The position numbers and the translations under genes were made by a program. DNA of 64,000 bases from Cynocephalus volans. Taxonomy: Eukaryota; Chordata; Mammalia; Dermoptera; Cynocephalidae. Below the pieces are notes generated by a model. That model searched no databases. It was not told the DNA's origin and was given only the letters and a program-made list of their open reading frames with translations. Position 1 is the first letter of the stretch; each line of letters starts with the position of its first letter. This document shows, piece by piece, positions 22,001-34,000 of the stretch. The DNA is taken from the NCBI RefSeq assembly GCF_027409185.1, contig NC_084467.1:15304501-15368500 (forward strand), read 5' to 3'.

Positions 22001-25000
22001 TCTTTTTTCTCATTATTTGGAATTAAATAAATACCAATCCATGTTTGCATTTGGAGTTTTCCACTATAAAGACTCCATTTTTCTTTCTTATCTCCATGCA
22101 GTGGCCAGTTTGGCAAAGCCTGGTACTTTTGCTGGCAATGATGCAATTGTAGCCTTTGCAAGAAATCATCAATTGAATGTGGTGATTCATCAACTTAATG
22201 CCCCATTGTGGCAGGTAGGTCACCTGTTGAAGAATTTATCTTAAGCTCTTATTTATAAATTAGCTTTGGGGATATCCTAACATGATGGTGCTTGACCTGC
22301 AATATTGAACTGTATAAAGTAACTTGGACTGGGAGCCTAATGACAGGAATCTTGTGGTTTGGAATTAATCCCTATGCCATGTACAAAGGGAGGCTGGAGT
22401 ATAATTCAGAAATCTTTAAAAATGCTGTAAATGTTACTGAATCAGTTAAATGTATAATTTGGAGACAGAGAGCCTAATATGGAAATACTTTAGGTAATTT
22501 CATGAAAATATCTAAGTGAGAATATAAAAGATTGGTGCATACAAATTCTAGTTTTGAAGTATGCCCATTCCCATAAGTATTTGTGCACCTTAAAAAAAAT
22601 TTTTTTTAATTCAATTTTATTTATATTTGTTTTTGTGGGGTTCAGTATGTTGCTTCAATACATGCATATCCTGCACAATGATTCACTTAGGGTAGATAGC
22701 ATAGTTTTGTGCTGATCTGTTCACTCCTAATCTTCTCCCCCATCTCCACCCCTCCCAGCCCCTGGTAACCATTATTCTACTCTCTACTTTTTTTTTTTTT
22801 TAAACACACAAAGATTAACATCCTTATTGCAAAAAGAACTCTTAAAAATGGATTAGAGCAGAAATTGGGTGAAGGACATGAGCGGATGTCACACACTCCT
22901 AAGAATACACGTGGTTTCTAGGATCTGGTTGTGGGCAGGGGTGGGGCTGGCCCAGCCATCTCTCAAGACCTCCAGGATCTGATTGCGGGCAGGGTGTTGG
23001 GCTGGCTCCATGACTGGCTGGCGGCAGGGGCTGCATTTCACCTCCTTGGACATGCCTGTTCCAGTCTACTCATCCCTAACAGTCTGTTGTTGCCTCACAT
23101 GTTTAAATAAAACCTCATGTGAGCAAACTGCACTCTCCACTGGCGGCTTTTTGTGCTTTTTAGGGGAGGGAAACAGACCAAATTCATCATAATTGCCATT
23201 GCTGAAAAGTATGTTCTGAACAGGAAAATTTATTTCATGGCCTAGGATGTCAAGCTGTATTTCTGTGCTTTGCTCGGCTATACTGTAATGGTTCCAATGG
23301 GTTTCCTGCTAAGTTTGTGCTGTAGGGTGACAGACACATTATTAAGCCATCTAGTTCTTTCTTTTTCCTGTTGTGAAGTAGCTGTCCATCCAACTCTTTT
23401 CACCTTTCTTTGACTTTGGCATCCTAAATTAATCTAATCTACCAAGCAGTCCATCAAACCAAATGTTCTGGAGTATGGAAGATCAAAGGTCAGTCTGAAA
23501 GTATGTACAGGCTACCACCTCCTTACTCTTCCTCCTCGAATTCAGAGTTCTGCTTGTCACTTTGTATATCAGCTCCGAAAGATTGGACATGTGATTTCTA
23601 TTCCCTCACTTCTTCTCCCCCATTTCTAACTTTTTTAAATTAGAAAGTTAAAATGTGTTAATTGTAGAAAAGTTTGAAAATTCAGAAAAGCCCATAAAAG
23701 CATGTAAAAATCACCCAGAGTCACACTACCCAGAAATTATTGCTGTTGACATTTTAGTGTGTATTCTTGTCATTCACACACATATACTTAGCTGTACAAA
23801 CATGCATGCACAACTGGAAAGATGTTTTTACACACATCTTAAACACATCTATGCATATGAATATATACACACTTATGTCTCCCTATACTTTTATATCATT
23901 ATAAAGGTGAAAATGACTTTTTTCATATGCCTCCTGCATAAACTCCTTTGTAAATTGCTTATAGCCTGCTCATAAAAAAAAAAAAAAAAAAGGTCAGGTT
24001 TATAGAGATAAAATTTACATATAGCAAAATTCACCCCTTTCAGGTGTACAATTCTGTTTTGACGCACACAGTCATGTAACCATCACCACTGTCAACATAC
24101 AGAATAGTTCCACTACTGCAAAAGTTAACCTAATGCCCTTTGTAGTCACTAGTCTCCTCTCCCCATCCCTAGCCTCTTATAACCACAATCTGATTTGTCT
24201 CTTACAGTTTTGCCTTTCCAGAATGTCATATAAATGGAAGTATGCAGCCTTTTGTGTCTGGCACAATGTTCTTTTAACAAAATTATTAGATAGTCTATGG
24301 GTTGGTGAAGAATTTTGTCTTACAGGGAAATAATAAGAAAGAGTGAAACAATATCTGTGTGTGTTCTTTGGTCAGTATTGCCAGATAGTGGCACCAAGTA
24401 AAGCTATTATATTTTCAGTGGACTTTCTCTTCCTAAGGATGATCTTTGAGTCAAGAATACTGGTTACCCCTTTGTTCCAATTTTTTGTCATTAAACTTAT
24501 ACTGTTTAGCAGAAGTCATCAAAATCATTCGAATATAGAGCATAATAACCCTAATCTTGAAGGAAAATACTCAGTGCCAACTCAGTAACTATTGCCCACC
24601 TTTTCCTCCATTGATTTTCTTTCTTTCTTTCTTTTTTTTTTTTTTAATGTTTCTTGATTACTTAGGTAGTTGTGGAAGATAATTCTGCATAGTTAGAATT
24701 TTTTTTTCAAATTTATTTCTGTAGTGTTCTCTCTTGTAAATTGCTGAACATTGGAAGTATATATATATATATTTTAAGTAAATGTATTTTATTTCTATTG
24801 GATCTCCCCTATGTGCCCCCACCCCAGTGACGCTTCTTATAAATTTAAGAATTGAAACTGTTTTGGTTGCTGCTGTCATGGGTAAGAGCATTAATAATGA
24901 GTTGGCTTATACTTAGAACATGGAGATACTGAAACCTACATTTTTTTTCCTGGTTACAAATGGAATGTGTGCTCCTGTGAACAATCTAGATGTTTATAAT

Positions 25001-28000
25001 GTAGAAAGAGAAAGTCCTTTGTAATCTCCCCATGAAAATCACAGTTAACAATTTGGTGACTATTTTTGCAGTTATTTTTTTCTATTCATGATGTGTATTA
25101 TTATAATAATAATTATTATTAAGTATGTAAATGCTTTAGGGATTATGTCATTCAAAGACTCTAATAAACCATTTCCTTTCCCAGTAGAAGAGTACTGGGA
25201 GACAAATGGTGCTATCTCTATTTTGTATGTTTCCAAACTAGACTGTCTGCAGTAGACCTAGATATTCTCCTGGAGAAAACTCCCACTGTTCTGATGTCTA
25301 GACCTGTGTGGTTCCTGTTTGTTCCATGGTTTTTGCTGTGTTTTAAGATCACAGATAGTGCTTAAATTAATGGTAGTATCTTACTACCTGTGTCTTTCAA
25401 CAAAAACAAGGAGATGCTGATGTTTTGGAATTTCAACAGAGAGACAGTACTGGGCTTTCTAAGGGACAGAGTCAGAATTTCTTTAGAATTTCTGTGGAGA
25501 TGGTGGTTTTTTGGGGATGTACACAGACCAGACCCTAGGGCTTTTATAGTGCATGACTCCAAGGAACCCCATTCTTGTGTTGTTCTCTGGGGGTACCATT
25601 CACATAGAGTACCTTGTGAATGATGTTTCCAAGGTGTACAGTGCAGTAGTACTGCTTTACTATATATAATTTTGTTTTGAAATTGATGTAAATGGGAGAT
25701 TTTAGGTTTGTTGTTGATAATATTTCTCATTATGTGGAAATTGATGGGAAATGCTATTTTTGTTTTAACAATAGGGGTGGATTTACTGTAAAGCTAATGA
25801 ATATGTTAGGCCCCTCATTTGTATGGCTTCCTTTCAAGGTCTTGGGGGAGGTTCCAGCAATTTTATATTTGTAATTTTGCATTCTTTTTCCCAAAGAGGG
25901 CCCCCAAATTGTTTAATCTTCAAGCTCAACAAATCTGGATCTGCTAAGAGGTACTAAAAACTCCTGAAACTTAAACTTATTTAATCTCATTGTAAATCTG
26001 CCCCTGGTTTTTGAATGTGTTTTCATATGGATTTATTGCCATATAGTTACATATGAAGTAAGCACATTGTAGCATACAGGGGTGGAAGGAAGATAATTCA
26101 GAAATTGCTTATGACATATCCCAGTCATATTCCCTATTAGTGTCTATGTAGAGCCTATTGACTGGGCTTCCTGGGCAGACTAGGCAAGTGTTTTCTCTCC
26201 AGAAGTTGACACTGTCCAAATCCTCATTGGCATCTTCCTTTCTTTTGTGTGCAGATTCGTGGTACAGATAAAAGCAATGGGAGGGAGTTACACATTGCAT
26301 ATCGGTATGGAGAACACTATGACAGCGTTCGGAGGATCAATGACAATTCAGAAGCTCCCGCCCATCTCCAGACTGATGTGAGTGAGGCCTTGGTTTTCTT
26401 CTGTATTGTTAGCCCTACAGAAAGCAGGATGAGAGCTGTATGCCCTGGAGCTATAAACCAGTGATTTTTATTTTTTTTTCCCCCCTGGAGAATTGGCTTT
26501 AAAAATATGTAGACTTGATTTTTAAATATCTTTTATTTTTTAGCTTAGGTGAAAGTGACAGATAATATTGCTTGTCATTCTTTTTCTTTCCTTAACAGCT
26601 AAGAGCTATTATTATATGCATATAAAAATATACATTTTAAAAATTACCTTTATGTTTTGAAATTAATCCATGTGTCTTATCTGAAATTTGGAAACTATAG
26701 AAAAGGTAAAGAAGAAAATAAAAGGAACACCAAGTCAGCTACCTGGGTATAAAAATTTCGTTTAGTGTTTTGGTAGATTTCCTTTCAGTCATTTAATGCA
26801 TTAAAAAATGGTTGGGATTGTATTATTTATATAGCTTTGTTTCCTGCTTTTTAAAATTAACATTATTGCATAAGGCTTTTCTCATGTTTTTACAGTTTCT
26901 GAAGCCATCATTTTTTAAACAATTTTATTTCTTGAGTAGGTCATATTTGTCCATGGGTCAGAATTCAAAATATATGACGATGTACACCCAAAAGTCAGTC
27001 TCTTACCCTTTAGCCACACTGTTCCTCTCCCTAGATGCAATCAGTGGTATCAGTATATCAAAAAATCTTCTAAAGATATTTTACATATCAAGAAAATATG
27101 TGTATGTGCATGTATTCCACTTTTGCTGTTTTTATACTCTCCCCACCCCACTGGTAGCATCTTACATTTCCTACACATACCTCCTGCACTGTGCTTTTTA
27201 AATTTAATGTGTCTTAAGAGTTCAGTTTTTAGCAGTACATAAGGCACTTCCTATATCTTTTTTAAAGGCTGCATAATATTCTGTTGTATGGTTGCATTAT
27301 AACATGTTTGACCAGTCCCTTATCGATGGACTTTTGGGTAGCTTTCAAACTTTTGCTATTACAAAGTGCAGTGTCTTATGCATTCCTTCTTTTCATATGT
27401 GTGTGTCTATGGTATAAATTCCTAAAAGTCCTTGCTCCATCAACGGATTTTGACAGGTGTTGCCGAATCACTTTCTGCGAAGGTTTTACCAATTTACACT
27501 CTTGCTTATGTTCGCCGACACATCATGTTACCAAGTTATGTCAGGGAAAAAATTAACATCGTTTTGACTTGCATTTCTCTTATTAGTCACTGTACACATC
27601 TTTCTCCATCTTTAACATGTATCTGTATTTCCTTTTTGTGAACTTTATTCATTTTCTTTGCCCACCATTTCTTCCTATTAAGTTGTCTTAATGATTTGTA
27701 GGAGCTTTTTATATATTAGGGAACTCAGCCTCTGTTCGTGATATGAATTGTAAATATTTTTTCACAGTCATTTGTCTTTTTGCTCTTTCTCCTGTGGTCT
27801 TTGCTGTGAAAGAATTTTAGATTTTTTATATGGTTAAATTTATCAATATTTTCTTATGCCTTTTGGGTTTTGGGTCATAACTAGGAAGGTCTTTCCCACT
27901 CTGAGGTTGAAAAGACTTCTCCAGTAATTTATTCTAGTACTTTCATAGTTTTTGTTTGTTTGTTTGTTTTAATTAAATCTTGGCTCTGTTTGGAATTTAT

Positions 28001-31000
28001 ATTTATTTATGGGTATGAATGAATCCTCTGTGTTTTCCTTATGGTTATCTACTTGTACTCAAACCATTTATTCATTACACATCTTTTCTCCACTGATTTA
28101 AAATGCCACTTTTTTCTTCCATATAGTAAATTCCCATGTGTATTTGGGTCTATTTCTAGATATTTGGTTCTGTTCCACTGATTTGTCTGTTCATGTGTTG
28201 ATACCTCATTGTGTTATAAGAGTATGTTTTAAAACATGGTTGAATTTTTCACTCATATTAATTTTCTTTCTTACAATTTCCTATATACTCTTTCAAAAAA
28301 AATTGTAGAATCAGTATGTCTAATTAAAAAGTAATTCTTTTGTTTTTTTAAAAATTGGGGTCTCATTAAATTAATAGATTTATTTAAGGAAAAACTGACA
28401 TCTTTATGATGTTGAGTCTTCCTAGCCAAGAACCTGGTAAGCTTTTTTATTTGTTTGACTTTTTTGTGCAGTCCGTAGGAACATTTTCTTCATATAGGTC
28501 TTGTCTATTTTTTTGTTGCGTTTATTCTTAAGTGTTTTATGATTTTTGTTCCTATTGTAAGGAAAAGATCTTTTTTCCTTTATATTTCCTAGCTGGTTAT
28601 CATTTGTATTTGAGGGCTATTAACAAAATGTTAACTACAGATATCCTATAGAATTCTTTTAAAAAAAATTTTTTAAATAAAATTCAGATAACATAAAATT
28701 AACCATTTTAAAGTACACAATTCACTGGCACTCAGTACCCCGGCAGTGTTGTGCAAACACTTCCTCTGTCTAGCTCTCAAACATTTTTATTATCCCCAAA
28801 GAAAACCCCATCACTCCCTATTTCCCTTCTCCCCCAGCCACCTCTGATCTGCCTTCCGTCTCTATAGATTTACCTATTTAGGACATTTCATATGAATGAA
28901 TCATACAATTATGTGACCTTTACTATCTTGGCTTCTTTCTCTTAGCATAACATTTTCAATATTCATCCATGTTGTAGCGTACATCAGTACTTTATTCTGT
29001 TTTAGGCTGAATAATAATCCATTGTGTGGATATATCACATTTTGTGTATCCATTCATCATAAAGGGATGAATGTAAGTTGTTCCCACCTTTTGGCTATTG
29101 GGAATAGTGCTGCTGTGAGTATTTGTGGACAGTATTGGTTTGAGTGGTTGTTTTCCATCTTTTGGGATAGACCTAGTAGTGGAATTGCCGGGTCATATGG
29201 TAATTCTAAATTTAACTTATTGAGGAACTGCCAAATTGTTTTCTTCAACAGCTGTACCAGCAATATGTGAGGGTCCCACTTTCTCTGCATTTTCTCCAAC
29301 ACTTGTTATTTTTCTTTCTCTTTTTTTATGGTCATCCTAGTATCTTGTGGTTTTGATTTGCATTTTCTTAATGACTAATGATGTTGAACATCTTTCAATA
29401 TGCTTTTTGGCTGTTTGTGTATCTTTGGAGAAATGTCTATTCAAGTCCTTTGCCTATTTTCAAATTTGGTTGTCTTTTTGTTTTTGAGTTGTAAGAGTTC
29501 TTCAGATATTCTGGATACTAGTTTCTTATCAAATATATGATTTGCCAGAATTCTTTCTGTTCATGGTAGTTTTTTTCTTAATTCTGTTGGGTTTTTTTCA
29601 GGTATAGAATTATGTCATCTGCAAAAAATGATTACTTTTTTTTCTTTTTAATTTTATACTTTTAATAATTTTGGCTAATTGCACTGGCTATTACCTCCAA
29701 AATGTTGTATGTTAATAATGGTGAAAGTGAAAATCCTTATTGTGTTCCTTACTTTAATGGGAATGAAGATGTCATTCTATGGATGTACGCTATTTAACCG
29801 TACCTATACTGTAAAACCTTTAGGTTGTTTCCAGTTGTTCACCACTATAAGTAAGACTGTTATGAGCACTTTTACCTAAATCCTTTCTATATTTGACATT
29901 ATTTCCTTTGGCTAAATTCCAAAGCTGTGAAATTATTGGGTTGGAGACTCTTGTTGATATTCATTGCCATATTGTTAGGGTATAATTTTATAATAGATTG
30001 CTTTGTATTAACATTCTAAGGCATATACTGCACATTGCTGCACTCTATTTATATTTTTATGTGCAAAAAATAGAAATGTCTTTGCCTACTTACCCATTTC
30101 CCTGTATTAATGGGAAGCAGGAGGAGATGGTGGTTGAATAGCCACAGAGGCATGATTTTAGCTTTTCTGATTTAGGCTCAGGTTGGAAAGTCCTCCTGGA
30201 GTCAAAGTGAACTGATCTTTGTGGCTTTAGAATTCGGATTGACAGTTTCCCTTGAGTGTGGTGGTATGCACCCAAGGTTAAGATGACCCCATCCTTCATA
30301 CCTTTGGGACAGGAGCTTCAGGACCCTAAAGCTTTATGATGAGCAAATAGGGCCTGGGAACCGATGAAAGTTGTATGTATGTTTCTTCAAGACAAGCATT
30401 GTTCTGCAAAAGCTGATTAGGTGTAAGTGTAGAGGGTCCTCTTCTGTTGCCAAGCTCACAGCTTTGAAAATCAGCTGAGACAAATCAGAGTCAGCAGTCT
30501 TTGCCAAAATGTAGGTATCTAGAAACCATAAGAGCTCTAATGCTGTTCTTACTGAGCAATTCATCCCATCTCTTGGGCCTTTCTTTTTAATTCTTCTGTT
30601 GTGGCCTGGAATCTCAATGTGTGAGTGACATTTGGCCCAGTCATTGCTGTTGTCTTAAGATTGTTTCTAGAATCTTTCCCCCATATAATTGAATGTTTTG
30701 AGATTAGTGTCTTCCTATGTTGAAGATTCTGAACATAGTTTGCTAGAGTTCCGTGATTATTATTCTGTATTTCCTTTAGTTTCAGATGCTTCGTCAAGGT
30801 GAATCAAGTAAAAGAGAAAAGATGAAGACAAAGGGAGTTGACTTTGAAGACGACCTGAGAGATGAAGTAGAAGACGCTGTCCAGAAAGTTTGCAATGCAA
30901 CTGGATGTTCAGTTAGTATTTGTGTCATGCAACAATGATTTATAAACAGGTGTTGCTTTGCCCAGTTTACTGGCGAGTTTTGTACCAGCACGCTAGCATG

Positions 31001-34000
31001 CCAACACCTGATGGACCAAAATAAGTCCGTGAGATTTGTACTTTGACTAGGTTATGTGATATGACTTAATGAGAGCTGTTTATTCGTTTCCCTCTTGTTT
31101 GCCAGACTTTACCCCCTACTGCTCAAAATCCTAAAGAAGTATGTGGATTTAATTTTGTCTGACTAGTGCTTGCACTAGTAAAAGTGCATTTTTATACAGG
31201 GACTTCTTTTATAAACGTATATTAAACGGTTATTTCAGGTGACCAACCTTATTGAAAATTGACATTTTCTAAATGGAAAAGGTTTTGAAACCTTATGTCA
31301 ATTCTCATTATTTTGTCTTGTGTTATCAGATCGTAAAGTAGAGCTAGGTAGAAAAATATATGCAGAGTTTGAAGTGTTTTTCTTTTTTTTGGATAGGATT
31401 TTAATTTAATAGTTCAGAACCTGGAAGCTGAAAATTATAATATTGATTCTGCAATAATTGCCATGCTTCAGATGAACCAAGGGAAAGGAAATAGTAAGTC
31501 CATGACTGATATCTATAAGCCTTCAAAATGATTATGTTGGTGATTTTTCCAAATATTTATTTTTAATCAAGTCACAGGTAGTAATTGTATTGTCATTTAT
31601 TCAGTTCATTCGGCAATTGTTTACTGAGCACCTTTCATATGCAAGCATTTTTAAGTAGATCCTGGCCCTGCCTCTGGGAGAGTATATTTTGGGGGGTGGG
31701 TGAGGGATAGTGGAGACAGGTAAAGTGACATAATAGTACGTAATGGAGTGGGGGTTCAGGGTGCTAGGTAGTGCCTGAGAAGGCCACCTAACCCAGTGTT
31801 GGAGAGATGGAGGGTGTCAGGGAAGACTATCCTTTTGGAAATAACAATCCCCTTAGAAAACCAAAATGATAACTGAAATAAAATGGAGAGAGAAATCTTT
31901 TTTTTTTTTTTTTATGATGGAAATATTGAGATTACTAACATCTATCAACTGGTGATAATTCAGAATTTTTTGTTACTTGAACTGAGTTTTATTTTGTGAC
32001 TCAGAGGAAGGAAAAAAGATGTAACATTCTGTTAATTTCTCAAGTCATTTATTTAAATGTTATCAGTAAACATTTAATGCCAGGTATTATGTACCCGATA
32101 CTGTTCCTGGCATTATAGTTCTCCATGTGATTGGGTATTTTATTATCTATTTTATATATTTGCTGTGCCTTCTTAGAAAGCTGTAAGTAACTTGGTCTTA
32201 GTGACTTTAAACAGCACTGTACAGTGTCTTTACTTTTCAGTATGGTGTGTACTTGACGTGTGGATATTGAGACTGGGGAGCCACGTTACGTTTTATTTAA
32301 TTTTAATTAATTTAAATGTAATAGCCATATGTGGCTAATGGCTACTGTACTGGATAGCACAGCTTTAGAGTCCATTTCTTTTATGGATTTTGTGTGCGAA
32401 TGAAAGATTTCCCCCTGAAAATTCATGCTAAAAAGTGGCTTATCTAATAAAGCACTCTGCTGGTGGGAAGCTAATCATAAGGCTGGTCAACAGGTTATTT
32501 TAAAATTTATCTTCTAAATTTTACTGATCATTTTCCCCCTATATTTCCTGCTGTATTGACTTGAAAATTAGAATTTTGTCTCAAGGAAACTTGCTTCCCA
32601 AATGTAGTGACCTAGGGACCCAGGTAATTTTGGAGTCAGTTAACATAGTAATCACATTGTATAACTCCCTTAGGTTCCCAATTTTAATCAAAATATCTTT
32701 CTTTGGAAGATGCAGAGGAGAATCTCGAGCCGAGTGGCCGAGTGGCGAAGCAGTGTGGCCCTTTATGGGATGAGGGTGGCAGTGGCTCCAGAATCTTTGG
32801 AAATCAGGGCTTAAATGAAGGCAAGACTGAAAACAATAAGGCGCGGGCCAGCCCTAGTGAAGAAAACAAAGCAAATAAAAACCAAGTCCCAAAGGTATGA
32901 AGGATGGGGTCAAAAGGGCAAATGGTGGGCTGCTGTAATTCTGTGGAAGTTCTGGGAACTTGAAATTCATTTTAGTGTGTATTCTCCTTTTGATTTATAG
33001 AGGTAGTTGTTGTGGAGAATGTGGGGCATGCATAAAGGTATATCAAAGAGGCAGAATGAAGACCTCGCTTGTCCTGTTTGGTGTACGTAGTGACAGTTGG
33101 AAGGAAGTGTACCCTGAAATCGTCCTCCGTGAACAAAGCCTCCTTTTCTCACCTAACATTACTGTACTTGTGGTCCTTCCCATGCTAATCTACCGTTTAT
33201 ATGAATGCCATCATCTACAGTGTACAACTTTGTTTACAAATCTTTGTGTTTTGCATTATTTTCTTGGACAGAGTTCCAGAAGAGGAATTAACAGGCTAAA
33301 GGGTATGGATATATTAATCTTTTTAGGGCTTTGGTAAATCGTCAAGTGCTTCCCAGAGAGGTACATCTCCCTCCCTACCGCCTCCCCTCCAGTCCCATAA
33401 GTAATATGTGACACCATTCATTTACTGAATTTGGAATTCATTTTACGACTTTCATCAAAGAGTTCTGAGCTCCAAATGCCACCTAATGTAAAAAGCCACA
33501 GGTAATAAGCCTCCGAGAATTTTGTTAGAATTATCTGGGGCATTAAATTATGTAGAGAAAGGTGTCCTCTGGCATGTTTGAGTGTTATTTCTTGCTGAAC
33601 CAGGGGTCTTTTTTTTTTTTTTTTAGGTCATTTTGAGTTGGTTTATGAGGAGAATGGAATTGATTTTGTTTGCTAGTTCAGCAAGGGGATATAAATTTAA
33701 ATGTAAATTTGAGCAGTAATAGAAAGTAAATCATTTTTGGTCTTTTAGGCCAGTTTTCTCTGTTCTTGCTGAAAAGCATTCTGTGCCCTTTGCATCTGTC
33801 AGCCCAGCATTTCTTTCCAGCAGGCGGCAGCTTGAGACAACTGTCCTGGCTGGCTCACCACAGCAGTCTTCTCTTTCAGATCACAAACAGACAGAGGAGA
33901 GAGCAGCAGCGGCTGGAGAAGAAGAAACGACAGGAGGAGAGACATCGTCACAAAGCCCTGGAGAGTAGGAGCAGCCACCGGGACAACAACAGGAGCGAAG

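Larger units (their letters stand above)
17233..22101 (+). other. OTUD3: OTUD3 intron 2
   Basis: 4.9 kb. Holds a head-to-head pair of MaLR-type LTRs, an old L1 3' trace at 18,620-18,720, L2, a MIR and a tiny young L1 fragment. The stretch 18.8-19.85 kb shows nothing recognisable. At 21,130-21,165 a T-run passes into a G-run. Confidence 0.75.
22215..26254 (+). other. OTUD3: OTUD3 intron 3
   Basis: 4.0 kb. An old L1 3' end in antisense lies at about 22,590-22,790, an LTR-like block with a direct repeat at about 22.9-23.2 kb, and antisense L1M pieces at 23,990-24,300. The rest, including about 25.1-26.2 kb, shows nothing I recognise. Confidence 0.7.
26378..30779 (+). other. OTUD3: OTUD3 intron 4
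   Basis: 4.4 kb, most of it antisense L1 of old families (26.6-30.0 kb). The last 0.7 kb before exon 5 shows no repeat I recognise. Confidence 0.75.

Noticed and set aside
29057-29302. 81-codon minus-strand frame as a gene
   Set aside because: It matches the C-terminal region of L1 ORF2 and lies in an old antisense L1.
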